The notes under the pieces are model-generated. The model was not told the origin of the DNA and did not search any database. It worked only from the letters and a program-made list of their open reading frames with translations. Source: Lepturacanthus savala (lineage: Eukaryota > Chordata > Actinopteri > Scombriformes > Trichiuridae). From it: DNA of 64,000 bases. Positions 25,440 to 38,541 of the stretch are shown in pieces. Each line of letters opens with the position of its first letter. Position 1 is the stretch's first letter. A program made the translations under genes and the position numbers. The DNA lies in assembly GCA_030544235.1 (NCBI GenBank), contig CM060466.1, positions 21,097,575 through 21,161,574 of the forward strand. The letters are read 5' to 3'.

Positions 25440-27460
25440 TATGCATAAGTTTGTCCAGGACTGACACATACCGTGTGCAGGGTGAAATAGAATGGATTCC
25501 TCCATTACTTATTGAACACCTGGCAAAAAACAAAAAAGAAAAAGCTTTATTGCAGTGGGGTTCCTTCTATTAAAAACGTGTGATTGTGCCCCGAGGTGTT
25601 CTGGCAGACTGTGTGAATATGTGCGTGTGTGTGTGTGTTTACGGTTTGTAAAAATAACAGAGGTCGCAGAGAGGGCAATCTACATTAATGTTAATAGGTG
25701 ATTTTCTGCTCTGTTTCAAGCCAATTAATTAATTGATTAAAAATAAGATGCGCAACTTATGTCTGCAAATTCACCAATATATGACAGCGTAGGTGTGTGT
25801 GTGTTTAGATTCTGTTTAGCAAAGCATGCGTGTACTGAACGTGTAATATAGACAGTCTAGAAATGCTAATCAAATATGGCATGAGCCCATAAGACATCGT
25901 TTTGAGAACTAAGACATTCAACGAGGAAAAACTCAGCTGAAAGAAGTGAGGAATGAGTATTCACCTGCAGCAGAGTTATGGCACTTTGAAAACGTTTCCC
26001 CCGTCTCCACATCTCAAGCGCGATAGAGCTCTGTCTTTGAAAATGAAACTGTCTTGAAGCAAACTCTCTATCATTTGATATGTGGTGGGTTTGTGAGACA
26101 GCTCTGAACTACAATCCTTCCTACAGTGAGTCAACCGATCGTGTGAGTGTATCTGTGTGTGTGTGTGAGTATATATACAAATGTCTTTATGTGTGTGCAT
26201 GTAAGTGCAACACTGTGTGTGTCCATACAATCTTTTAAATGCACAAAACGCACTGTGACTGTGACCGGTGTACTCTTAGGTGAGCACACACAAACACACA
26301 CATATTGTGTGTGTCAGTGCAGGATGGTGTTTTGATTGGCTGGGGGGAGGGAGGAAGGTTTGATGTTTGCATATTCATGAGAAATAAAACCATTTGTGGT
26401 TTTGATAAATGCTGACAGAAGGGCCTGCTGGATAGGAGTTGACACAGCTAAATTAACTGGCAACCGATTTAATTTTTTCATACACACACAAGCGCGTGCG
26501 CACACACAGGCACACATACACACACACACACAGAATGACAGAAAAAGAGATAGACTGTAAACAGTCTCTCTAAGCTGGTAATCAGAGATTCAAGAATTGG
26601 TGATGCCACATGATACATGACAGAGATGCTCTACGGGTCTTAATAAGTTCTAACTGTGTTGATTGATATATTCCATCTCAACGAGTATAATTTGAATACA
26701 GGACTTCCAGCTGTGATTTTAAAAATGCAGACACATCCTGGGAAAACAATTATAGGTGCTGCTATGGTGTACTGTCTGTTGTTTCCCATTATATACTGAC
26801 AGCTAATTCACCTGCAAAAACAATTCACTTTTCATACAGAAAAGCTACAACCTAGCCTAACCTTATTCATTTATGCAAAATATGTCTTTATTTAGACCTA
26901 GTAAAGAAAAGAAAAATTATATGAAGCGTGTATGGAAAACATACATTGATGAAATAGCTATGAAATAGCTGAAGCTCCAAACCATATTGTTATACCGTGG
27001 AATTTTTTCTTATTCCTCTTCCAGGTGGATTTCAGCATCTAACTTTCCCTACAGCTTTTTCAAGTGAATTATATATTAAAATATGCATATTGATTGTGAA
27101 TGGTGGGCTTTTACTTTTATCTGCAAAATAAAATTTTTTGCGATATAAGTCATTTTTCAAAATTGCTCAATATTTCTCATAGAGAATGAATGGGACGAGG
27201 TGAAAAAACAAACAAATCATCAGAGGTTTTGCATTGCCAACTGCTGCATGGCCATACTTTCACCTAGAGACTCCGTTTAAACTTTAAACTGCAGACACAT
27301 CTTGTGTATTAATGTAATATTCCATGTTTTGATAGGTAGTATAGTTTTTGACCAATCACTGATCAATGACCATGATCATTTTTGCAAAAATTTTGAGTTT
27401 ATAATGGGAGGATATGGGATGGAGTGTTAGTGTTTCAGTGGGTGACATCCTTGCTTAGAG
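25440..27460. other. Intronic DNA with scattered TG/CA tracts
   Basis: Short TG tracts occur near 25625, 26155 and 26215, and CA tracts near 26285, 26480-26530. No coding signal was found. Confidence 0.5.
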
Positions 27461-27461
27461 C

Positions 27462-27560
27462 ATGGGTTCTTAACCTTTTGCAAGCTGGGACCCCCAAAGC
27501 TGGTTCATTGCAGTTGGGATTACCCACCCTTCTTCCAGGAGCACCAAAAACCAGTTCAAG
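27462..27560. mobile_element. hAT-type terminal fragment
   Basis: catgggttcttaaccttttg followed by ctgggacccccaaag resembles the CAGGGGTTCTTAACCT terminal repeat of Charlie-like hAT elements. The other end was not located. Confidence 0.45.
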
Positions 27561-27569
27561 TTGCCATGG

Positions 27570-30500
27570 TAACCTTTGAGGCTCAGGTCACAGCTCGTTA
27601 AGGTCAGTAAAACCTCAGTAAAATCAAGCATAGCGTAATGAATTTACATGATGCACATTACTACTCACAAATTATTTGTTTTTTGATGAGAAATTGGAAA
27701 AAAAAGTATGGAATTTTGAAATGTCAAATGTGTATCGTAATTCTGTTGAAAGTGCATAAATTGCTGAATAAATACTTGAAAAGAAAATGTTTGTTGTCGG
27801 TGTGCTCCTTGTATATAATATCATAAATTATTTACTATTATTTGTTTGAAATCTCTGTAGAAGCTCATCATAATCTGCACACTGCAGCAATAGCCCCTGA
27901 AGCCCTTTCAAAATTTCCCCAGAGGAAATTTTCTAGTTGTTTTTATCATGGTGTGTGATAAGAATGCAAAAGTGGCCACTTTCAGGAGTAAATCATACAT
28001 ATACATGTAACATAAACTGAGGGCAATGGATTTTTTTTTTTTAAAACAAGTGTTTCTATTTCTTTTCCTTATGGGTATATTCAAGAAATTATATAGCTAG
28101 GCAGCAAGTTTAATCTTGATTTGTGAGCAATTTAGTTAATAGATGACAGCTTAAACAATCCTCACTCATTAAATAACATTGACTGTGTAAAATAAAATAT
28201 CTGTTGTTTTTCCCATAGGTCCAACATCTTGTTTTATAAAAATGTGTGTCCCATTATTTCAGGAAAGAAGCTCTATAGCTGCTATAAAACACTTAGCATA
28301 ACCTCCTGTGGAGAGAAAAATAGAAATTCACACATGATGCATGGTTACCTGTGCATACTTGACATGACGCCCTTACTCTTTTTTCCCTCGCTTCTCCCTG
28401 CACTTCATCTTAATCCCTCCCTCTTTACTTCCCCTTATCCATCTTCTCCCTCATTCTCTCTGTACCCTGTTCTTACTTCATCACCTAATTCTTCACCCCC
28501 CCTTCTTCTACTCTGCAGTAAATGAAACAACACAATAATCAGTGAAACGTTTCTCCCATCCCTCGGTGGGCAGAAAGACGTACGGACAGACAGATTGGCA
28601 CTTAATGCTCCACTACCACTCCAATCTCCAGTAAATATCCTCTCCTCATTTCCACACCCACATTCAATTACTACAAATTACATGCAGTTTAATTATTATG
28701 GTGCAGGAGCTCTACTATTCATTAGCTAAAGAACAGCAGGACTGAGTGCAGGCAGGAAACAGTGGGATGTTATTTCTTTTTTTTCTTTTTTTATTTTGCC
28801 ACACACTGGGAATGGGAGTTATTATGCATTATGTGTCTTATTCTTCTTCTTATGTGTCTTGACTGTTATGCTGTAAATGTTTGTTGTTCAGTCATGAGCA
28901 TACTGAGGCAAATCTTAATGAATCTTAATGTACACGGTGAGAGCGAGGTTTAGGCAAATGGAAATGCGGCAAACGAAGCATGCCCAGCGACATCTTGTGC
29001 TGGCAGTAAAGTCAACACAATGAATACCAATGATCTAATAGATGATTTAACAAGATGTAAGACCAAGCATGATGATGTAGTTAGATGAAGTTATTTTGTA
29101 CCCGACAGCACGGAATAGAACCCAAAAAAAAGAAAAAAAAAGAAAATCACTCTATCCTAATTCCACCTCTTGGTTTAGCTTTTGAAATATTTATTGTTCA
29201 TTTAGTTTTGACGTTTTCCCACCATTCATCCGGCGATGTCACAGCAAATTGGATTTCATGAAGGCGGATAGATGGGAGGATGTTAAAAGACACAAAAAAG
29301 AATCGACAGCTACAATGCCTATTAATGCTGACAGCTTCTGTCACTTCTCCTTTGAGCACTTCTCTGTTTCAAAGTGATCGTGTAAGGGATGACGAGAGAC
29401 TTTGTGTGCAGCTGTAATCTAGCTCTTTGTGTCTCACCACTTCAGATTCAATTCAAGCCCTCTCACAATTCGCTCTTCCTCCTTTCCCCAAATTGTGTTT
29501 GCCTATACTGCCTCTGTAAGCTGTTGTTTTATTCGATTTGCACTTTTTCTTTCGATGACATTACGTTTAAAGTGGACGAGATCCTTCTTCCCCTTTTAAC
29601 ATTTTCCACACATCTTCCTCTCATCTTCCATTATTGCTCCCCCCCTCATCTTCATTTATAATAGTTTATCTTATAATGATGACAGAGAATGAAAAGCCAG
29701 CATCACTGAGCCCGCAGACACAGAACCACACAAAGCACTCAAGACAGACGAATAAAAGAAATATATTTTAATAGAGCCCAGATTGCCTATACCCACATAT
29801 GACGCATGAAAGACTAATCTGTTGATAAGCGCGCTGACTGCATGTGTTGGTTTGTTTCTTGATGAAACTGTGATGAAATGGGCTGATATCGATCGCTGCT
29901 TCAACCACCATTTCAAATGGAATACAAAACAATGCCGCTCCTCATCAGATAGCATAATTATTTTTCTAATCATACATAAACAATATGAGTTTATGAGTGA
30001 TGACCTCCCTTTTGATTGCAAACACACACCGTATACAGGAATGCACAAACACACACACATCCTCCTGAACCATTAATACCAGTCTGACAGACACAAGCCG
30101 TGGTGCTGTTTACCATCTCCACCATCTGCTGAGGTTCCACAGCAGACAGCAGGCTGCAGGGGAAACTTCCACCGCAAAACACGTCAAAGTGTGTTAGTGT
30201 GACGGAGGGTCCTGTTGGACTTTGAGACTGGAGAAGATGGAGGTTTATAGCGAGTGAGTGTTAGTGTGTGTTGGATGGGGGCATACAAGAATTTTGATTT
30301 TGTGTGACGTGACCTTTTCACTGGGGGTGCATGTACAGCGGGTTCAAAAGGACACACGCATGAGTAGACTTAATATGTAGCTGATGCTCGTAGGGGGGGG
30401 GGTTCCCGAGGAAATGAGAAAGCAGGAGGGAAACAGCAGTTCAGGCTGTTCTGCTGCTGGGTGTGGCCGTATCTGTGGGTTAGTGCCACGTTCACTTTAT

Positions 30501-30690
30501 ATGGAATGGATGGAAAAGAGGAAAACTGGTATTACTCATACTGATCCCCCGCTTGAGTTAGAATAGAAGAAGAAGGCTCTTAGATAAATGTCAGATTAGG
30601 TTTAGGTGGTTTTGACCTACATGGGGTCAGATGGTCAAAAGATGACAAAAAAACACAGATTTGTTAGAAATTATTTAATTTTCACCTTCA
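27570..30690. other. Intronic DNA, no gene supported
   Basis: Pyrimidine-rich at 28370-28520. Non-repetitive AT-rich stretches occur near 28620-28740 and 29160-29350. A G run (11 bases) lies near 30393. The open frames show no domain. Confidence 0.45.
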
Positions 30691-30694
30691 CCTA

Positions 30695-31184
30695 TAGCTC
30701 AGGAAAAAAATCACTGCATTTTTTTTCCTGAAATCAGCATCTGTACATGTATCCCAGCCATTCCATTCCAGCATCTGTTGAATTCCAACACATACATACC
30801 TCATTCTGACAAAAGAGGTGCTGATTAGGTGAAACCTGAACCAAGAACAATGGTAAAGACTTGTGGAGAACATGAAAGCTGTGATTAAAACTAAGGGTTA
30901 TTGCAACAAATATTGATTTCTGAGCTCTTTTTAAGTGTAAACATTGGTATTATGTTGTTTTAAAATGGATTTGTTCTTGTTTCTTGGCATTGTTTGAGGT
31001 CTGAAAACATTTAATCTTTTTTGTTATTTCGACCAATTGTTATTTTCTGCAAAAAAAAAAAATGCTCTAAATGATCATATTTTTATTTGGAATTTGGGGG
31101 AAATGTACACATACCTATAAGTAGCAAAATAAAAAAAAAATGATACTTTTGCAGTGGTCTCTTATTTTTTTCCCCCCAGAGCTA
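30695..31184. mobile_element. Tc1/mariner-type MITE with TA target duplication
   Basis: The left end reads tagctcaggaaaaaaatcac and the right end gcagtggtctcttatttttt then cagagcta. The reverse complement of the right end (tagctctgg, A run, agagaccactgc) mirrors the left, which has lost the agagac portion. TA dinucleotides sit at both limits. The right half holds gggttattgcaacaaatatt and gatttctgagctc, sequence shared with a widespread fish Tc1-like element. About 490 bp with no intact transposase. Confidence 0.7.
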
Positions 31185-31189
31185 TTATC

Positions 31190-33480
31190 CACTAAATAGG
31201 TTTCTGATACTATACAGTATTCAGTGAGCATTAGCTTAAACTGCAAAAATAAATGTGTAATTACCTATAGAGCCTCTGATTATTAATGAGAAAGCAAAAC
31301 CAGACAGTTCAGTTGCCTTTGGCTACATCTTTTAATGTTTTGTTAAGGTGGATTTATTGTGCATTAAAAAGCTACACGTCGTTGTTCACAGTGATACAAT
31401 CAGGCTGTGTACAAAGCCAAAAAGGTTTAACTTCAAAATGAAATACCATAAAGCAGATTAGATCGCTTTGTTTTTTTGTTTTTTTGGCTGCCGTTAAAGT
31501 CAACAAGAGCGTCCCCACATCGTAAGACTGATATCTTGTTGTTCTCCGGAGCTCATTTGAATTTGGAAACAACTGCAATGTTATAAATATTCCGCATTGG
31601 GTACTAAAAATTTAATAAAATTGTTTAGAAAAAATTGTTTAAATGTAACTGCGGGGTTTCAATTTTTGAACATGCAATGTACAGTGAGGTTAGTGTGTAC
31701 ATGTGATATAAAGCTTCTTTGTACTGCCTTAGGCAGCACTCCCATGTATCTTCTTTGCCTCTATATTATCTTCCACTACATCACCTGAAGGCCCTGTATC
31801 AGTCAACATCACAGAGAAACAGGGTTGTATAGCAGCCCTGGGGGAGGACTACAGAAACAAGGGAAGAGAAAAGGAAGGGCAGTGTCACATTTACTGTCAT
31901 CTACTGTCATAAGTAATAATGGTGTCTGACAGAATGAGACAGAAAATGGCACTAATGGGAATTTTCCTAAATGCTTGTCTTACCTTCCACCTATAATATA
32001 TTTATTGAACACAAGCACTTGCAGGTTACATGTTTAATATTTTGCCTCCTAGAAATGCACTTAAACAGGTATGACAGGGATTAATTTAAAAGTTGTTTTT
32101 TTGTCATTCTTTGACCTCTGTGTAGAAATAGTTTAGACTTTGTGTTATGGCTCCTCCTGTTGTATAAAAAGTCATAACAGAAGGAGGTTTATGCTGCGAT
32201 TTTATTTAATGCGAAACAAAAAGCGATTCCTTTTTTCCGCTCTGTGACTATACATCAAATTTGTCGCTGCATGTTCATCCTGTACAGCACAATGCGGACA
32301 CTCTCGCAGCTATTTGGACTTTGAGTACATACTTGGGAGTACGATGCAGAAATCAATCTGTTCTGTGTCCGCTCAATAATCCTTTTTGTCCTCCATTTCC
32401 TCATTTTCCTCCTTTCATGTGCTTACAGATTCTTCCCCCTCACTATTACTGACTCCCTCCTGCCACGTTCTCACTACCTGTCACCACCGCCCCAAATCGC
32501 CTTTATTCTCTTGCTCCCTCTTTCTGTCTCTGGACCTATGTGTTAGTCGCTATATAATTCAGCCCTTAGTAGCGGATCAATTTGCATCTGTCAGGGCTTC
32601 ATTTCATGTTGAGGGCTTTGGCAGAAGCTGCTTTTTTTTTTTTTGCTTGATGGCACACTTCAGCGCCCCGGCACGCTCGCTCATCCCGTTATTTACACTG
32701 ACTCACAGGTAATGAAGCAAAGGACTGGTGAAGCCGTGTGTGAGAGAGGGAAGACATACCGCTGTTGGAGCCAGAACGGACATCTGGCCTTGTGATACTG
32801 GGAAGCCGGGTTGTAAACTGGGGATATACAAATGTTTACAGTCAAAATGAACAGCTGGGCTGGGGGCAGTTTAGGTGTACGATGCAAAAAGGTGTTTATC
32901 TGAAGGCTTCCGGCCAACTGCAACAACTGTGCCATGTGTTTAACAGAGTCGTTGTCTTTAATGTGAAAACACTGGTGGATTGCACGTTCTCCTTTTTTTT
33001 TTTTTTTTTCAGTTGTTGAGATTACGTTCAAATTAGTCGGTCTGTAAATATTTCACTACATCCTGTGGAATCTTTTGCTGCCCACATATAAAGTGCAATC
33101 AGCATTTAGGAGCTCCCGAGAATTAGATAAACTGCAGCATGTTCCCGGAAAAGCCATCAATGCTTTTTGCAGGATGGAAACTTTCAGGCCTTGATGAAAT
33201 TTTAACGAAGCTAAACAACTAAATTTTGATAAAATGAGTAAATCAGAATACATTAAATTCAATACATTTTTAAGGAGTTAATCTTAACACATATCAGGAT
33301 TTCATACCAATGATACAGTTCTCATCTCTGTACATTGGTCACTTCATATGACAAAAAAATGTTATGTATCCAGTAAAAGTTAGAAATGTTCTGTTTGTTG
33401 AATTAATTTTGACTGAATACAGCTAAATGTAAATTTCCATGTTTGTTTCTATATGTGGTATCAGTGGGCAAGTTGAAACT
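31190..33480. other. Intronic DNA, no gene supported
   Basis: Pyrimidine-rich at 32370-32530, with T runs near 32630 and 32992-33010. No recognisable coding or repeat element. Confidence 0.45.
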
Positions 33481-33489
33481 ACTTCAAAA

Positions 33490-34130
33490 ATTGCAAGTGC
33501 AAGTGGTTCTCATGTCTTCAACAACATCCCCCGACACAAGTCTCCTAACCTCTTGAAGAATCTCAAAGCAGGAGAACGTTAATGGTTTTATCTCGGTTTT
33601 GATTGTGTTTTATCGTGGTTTTATCTCCACTCTCATGCTCCGCTTGCTTCCTTGCTAACTTCAAGTTACTATTACAATGTTAAATTACGGCTGCTATTTC
33701 AGGAAGTGGACAATTCTTTAGGTGGAGCACACAAAGTGCATTTGACTACAGTGTTCTTCAAATCCTTATGTTTTACAAAGTAATGATCTGGAGATTGTCT
33801 GGAGAATGTGCTATTCAACGTTTCTGCAGGTCTGCTAATCCCCATCTTCTGTCTGATGAGCCAAAAGGAAGTGAAACATTTTTTGTGTTGACATTTCACT
33901 GGTGCTGACCTTGCAGTGATTTTAGCAAATTTGCATGAAGAAAAAAAACGACCACTTCAATCCAGGTTAAAAACAAATTGTAATGGGCGTTACTAACATT
34001 TGTACATTTGTGAGTAAAATATTACCATTTTTTCCTGTAATGCCTTATATTACTGCATTACAGCAAAAATCAATGCATTACAGTAATTTATCACTTTTAT
34101 AACACATATTACTTTTGTAACTATACAGTA
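33490..34130. repeat. Dispersed repeat family A, copy 3
   Basis: Shares tggttctcatgtcttca, gacacaagtctcctaacct, ctctcatgctccgcttgctt, gacaattctttaggtg, and the right end gcattacagcaaaaatcaat then gcattacagtaattta with copy 2. This copy has an extra ttttatc-rich duplication near 33585-33630. No coding capacity. Confidence 0.8.
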
Positions 34131-34625
34131 GTGGGATCATTCAAGTCAGGTGGATATTTCACCTTAGTTTAAATGCTTTTTGGCCTGTAGTTAGTTTGCA
34201 CTGGTCTGAAATAAATGAACTGGCAAACTTATGTTTAGTTATGTCTTGGGTGGTTTGTAGAAAGATAAACATAACACAAAATGGTTATATCTGTCCCAAA
34301 TATCAAAAAAATGCAGTGTTCTTCTTCCTGCATGTCCAGGTCAGTTCTAGATTCACTCTCCAGTTAGCTTTTAGCAAGTGTTGATTTCACTCTTGTGCAT
34401 CCCAGGATGCAAAGCACACATGACTATGGGAGGTCAAACATGCAGAACACACTGTTGTTTCACATCACAAGACGGCAAAACAACATTCTCCAAAATGTGG
34501 CACCATACAGAGACCACATCCTCACAGACCACAAACCACCACACAGTTCACAACAAAACACCACCGCAATGATGAATCATCCAGTCCTGAGCACAAACAC
34601 AGCTAATGCAAACAATACTTCCTCT

Positions 34626-34692
34626 ACAGAGTGTAGTGATTTATATTAGAAATCACTACACTCTGTCACTCAGCCCTATTTATATAGGGCTG
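34626..34692. repeat. Two adjacent perfect hairpins
   Basis: Arms acagagtgtagtgattt (34626-34642) and its exact complement (34650-34666) enclose a 7-base loop. Four bases on, cagccctat (34671-34679) and atagggctg (34684-34692) form a second perfect stem with a 4-base loop. The function is unknown; it could be a small fold-back insertion. Confidence 0.85.
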
Positions 34693-36699
34693 ATATAATG
34701 ATTACTTTCTACTCCGGTGCACCAAATGGATAAGTAACTGTCTATAATAACCTATATGGGAGGTGTGTGGCTCAAAAGATAGAAGATTTATTCACAAATT
34801 AGCAAGGTTAGCCAAACAATAAAAAAGAGGGCAATGAGCAATACTTAAAAGCAAGAAACTGACCTGCTGTTCTAGCAAAAATGTACCAGAGAAATAGAGG
34901 CTACAGCTGCGTTTAGGAACCAGCACACTCCAAAAAAAAAGCTAAATCCCACAGGGCAAATTACCATTGCACATGTTCTTCTATGAGCACAAACAAAAGG
35001 GGGTCTAAATTTATAAAGAGCCTACAATTCTCTAATAATTAGGCTATGGCTCAAGATTGCACAGTGCCCATAAAAATATTGCAAGCTGCCCAATTTAAAT
35101 AAACACTAAAAGGCAAAGAACAAAGACAACAACAAGAAGAAAAGAAACTCTAAATAACTAAGATGGGAAAAATATACACAGTCAAATATTGCAATTGAAG
35201 AATATCCCACAAAAAAGAAAAAAAGGTATATATTGCGGTACTGTTAGCTAATTTAAATAGCACCCAGACCAGCAGCATGCTTACTGCTGAGATGATCACT
35301 ACTAAAGAGGAAAGAGGAGAAAATACATTTAACAGCACACAGTTTGATAAATACTTAGTTTGATATATTTAGACATATAGTTTGATAAATATCAAAGTAG
35401 ACAACTTATAATAATGGTCCCCACTGAAGGTCTGTACCTTGGCTTCACAGTAAAAGCAGAAAACCTGAAGCTAAAGTAAAATAAAAACATCAAATATTTG
35501 TGCACTTTACAACCCAACGGAGGACATTTATCAATTTGCATGATATTACATGAGATACTACGGTGACCGATCTTCCCTCAACTGCTGCTTTCTGAGCTCT
35601 ATTTATGAAATGAATGCATTTCCTATTTGAGCAACGTATTTCAATGCATTTTCTATGTTACAGGATGTAGATACAGCAGTTCCCCAAGAAACAAACATAC
35701 GATTTACAATCTCTCACCCTGTTAGTTCTTAGGTTCTGTAAGCATCTCAGCACATCAGGCTTTGTACCCCTTTGGATACTTTACTGTTTCTGTACAAGTT
35801 AACCTTATTTATCATGGCTGATAAAGCAATGACTAGTGCTAGTGGCAAAATCGTAGGCAAGTGATGATAGTGGTAGTGGTAAGAAACCTGAGGCAATCTC
35901 CATAGAAAGGAAGGTTACCATTACGTGGTTAGAAGATGGCTAATGTGGCATGTGTCTATAGTACGAATCGGTCAACGATTGGAACCATTAATGCCATTTA
36001 AATTACCTTAAGTGGCAATTGTAGATTGAAATTTAACGACTTCAGCTTATGAACAGCTTCTCAGAAGCTATTGTATTCGTAGGTCGGGCACTATCCATAG
36101 TGTTTAAATTATTACACTTCACTGTGGACAGGTAGAGAGACAGGCAGCTCCCGTTGTCCCTATATAAACTCTCCCAGAGTCCTAAAGGTGTTCCCGTTAT
36201 GAAAGGAGCGGATAATAAGCTGGTAATAAGCATATATTTCATAACAGAACAACAACACTTTGCTCCGCGGCTCACTGGGCCGCCCGGTGTTTAGTATACA
36301 TGGTTGAACATGGTTGGTAAACATAGATGAGTGTTTGTGGGCCAGGTCAGGTTTGGGTGGTTGATTAATGATTTTTTGTACAGGCCAGCGGCCAATGAGA
36401 GTGCATTAATGTGCGTTTACATGTGAGCATGTACACACAGCAGGGGAGAGGGATATGCTTTGCTGAAGCACAGTGCACAACAAAACCTTAGAGATATTTA
36501 ATGTTCAGAGCTTAATTTGTCCCCATAAATTTCAGTGGATACACTTTTAGTGACAGCTGATATTAAGCAGAGTTTTGAAACTCGACTCGAACTCTTAGAC
36601 CCCGTTAACACAAGGACGCAACATATTTTATTGGAAATGCGTTTCATTTAGATGGTGACAGTGTTTTTGGGGGTTAAAAACACAAAGAACTGGAACCAC

Positions 36700-37040
36700 C
36701 CGCCAGAATGGAAAACTGCACCAGACATAAAACTCTCAAAGAAATTTAAAGATTACCTTCATCAAATTTTGGATACACCAATTTGTTGGCGGAGAGCTAG
36801 GCAGCTTTGGACATGACCTGAGAGAACCAGTCGATGGTGAGACAACTTAGTGGAAGGAGTAGTTGATAATGACGTGTGGCGTAAAAACTTTTATATGTCC
36901 AAAGATGCTCTTGTCACCTTATGTAAGAACTCTTACCTTTTGCGTCATCATAAAAATGTAGCTTATGAAGCTTATGTAGAGTATGAAGAACATATTTTCC
37001 TATCTTCTGTATATCCGAACTACTGTGAAATCTGAGCCAC
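36700..37040 (+). pseudogene. PIF/Harbinger-like transposase remnant
   Basis: The plus strand reads DNLVEGVVDNDVWRKNF followed by YMSKDALVTLC, which matches the start of Harbinger nucleases (WxDNF, then WxxNFxMS, then a leucine-rich LC block). Stops precede it. Soon after, VYPNYCEI resembles the C-terminal HNYCE motif of the same family, which suggests an internal deletion joining the two ends. The DDE catalytic core is absent. It is not a working gene. Confidence 0.55.
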
Positions 37041-37269
37041 CTACTGTAAATCGATTTAGAGAGAAATTAACAAAAAAGAAAAAAGTTATTGAATTAGATA
37101 TTAGACACCAAACACAGGCAAAGGGTGGAGGAAATCATGAAGCAGAAATTAGGCCAGATGACAGAGGCCCCAGGTTTATGTTCAAGCGGATTAAGACGAG
37201 AGTGACCTCTGTTTCCAATTGACGCTGTTGTGTAATCTGCACCAAGCTGCTGTTGTCTGGCTGCTACTG

Positions 37270-38530
37270 TCTCACACACACACATACACACACACAAATC
37301 AACACATACATTTTGACTAAATCTCAGACTGATCTGTCTCCCTCCCAGCTTAATCTGACAGCCGTGTCAGTTTAAATAAGCCTCTGTTTGCAGCTGAAGC
37401 TCTGCGGTCTCCGCCTAATTGTATTATCTTTCAGCTACCTGAGACACTACTACTGTGTTTTATTCTGCCGATGCTGACAGGAATGAGATGTTACTTATTG
37501 TGTCGGGTGAATCAAAATAAAATGTGTGCTGTGTTGACAACGTTTCAGGCCATTTAAAGGTTATGGTGTACAGTGATTAGAGTTCGCCCAGAGGAAACAT
37601 GTACGTGGCACATTCACATCCACACAGAGGCAGAATACACAAATCAGAACAGCATGCATGCAAAAAACACACTTATTAAATCCCACTGGATGGTTAATCA
37701 ATTATTTAATAATTCCTCTGTGCTGAGGATGATGTTCTTTTGAAATATTGATGATGGTGAGACAGTGCCAAGTGTTTGTGTTGTAGTCTAAATGTGAGTG
37801 TGAATGAGAAAGTCAATAAATGTATAATTGTATTATCAGTACTTTGTGTGTGGCATATTTAATAAGAATGTGTGTAATTGCATGTTTTCTGCTGTCTCCA
37901 GATTTTTGAGTTAATTATAATCTGGAAAAAGACTAACACAGATGGGGATTAATATGTGCTCTGTGAAGTTTGCTTGTGTTAAACCTAAAATCCTTAACTT
38001 GTTTTGTTAATCTACAAGGGTGAGTTCTGTTAAGACCATAATACATTTAAGTGCTACCATTCAGTCTCATTATAACCGTGGATGGCAGCTTGCTGTCTTT
38101 ACCGCACCACTGCAATCTGTTTGAAAGGGGCCCATCAGACAAATTATAAATAAATTAGTTTGAAATTACTTTTATGTCACAAAATCTTTGTCATCCTATT
38201 CTTCCGTAAAGTGGAATGTTAACAACTAACTAAAAAACAAAAGTTCAAAATCATTTACCAAGCAACAAAGCTCTTGACATACAAATCTTGTTTTTGCTGA
38301 CCTCTTCTCCCCTTAATACAGTGTAGACGTATAGTGTAGATGTAGGTGTATAGTCCATTCCATCCTGGTATTAAACCACATTTAAAAGGCATAGCTAAGC
38401 AAAGTGGTTAATTATTTCTTTTACTTGCTTATTTTGGATATCTCACTGTCATTAGTTTGGTTTTGTTTCCAAAGTTGTAATACAGGATTTAATATAAAAC
38501 CATGCTCTGGAAAAGTGTTGCAGAACTGGC
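37270..38530. other. Intronic DNA, no gene supported
   Basis: Moderately AT-rich, with a short CA tract near 37273-37296. Nothing recognised. Confidence 0.45.
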
Positions 38531-38541
38531 ACTGACTAGAG

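Noticed and set aside
35820..36310. Possible unlabelled mobile element ending near gggccgcccggtgtttag
   Set aside because: No inverted ends, target duplication or coding motif could be found.
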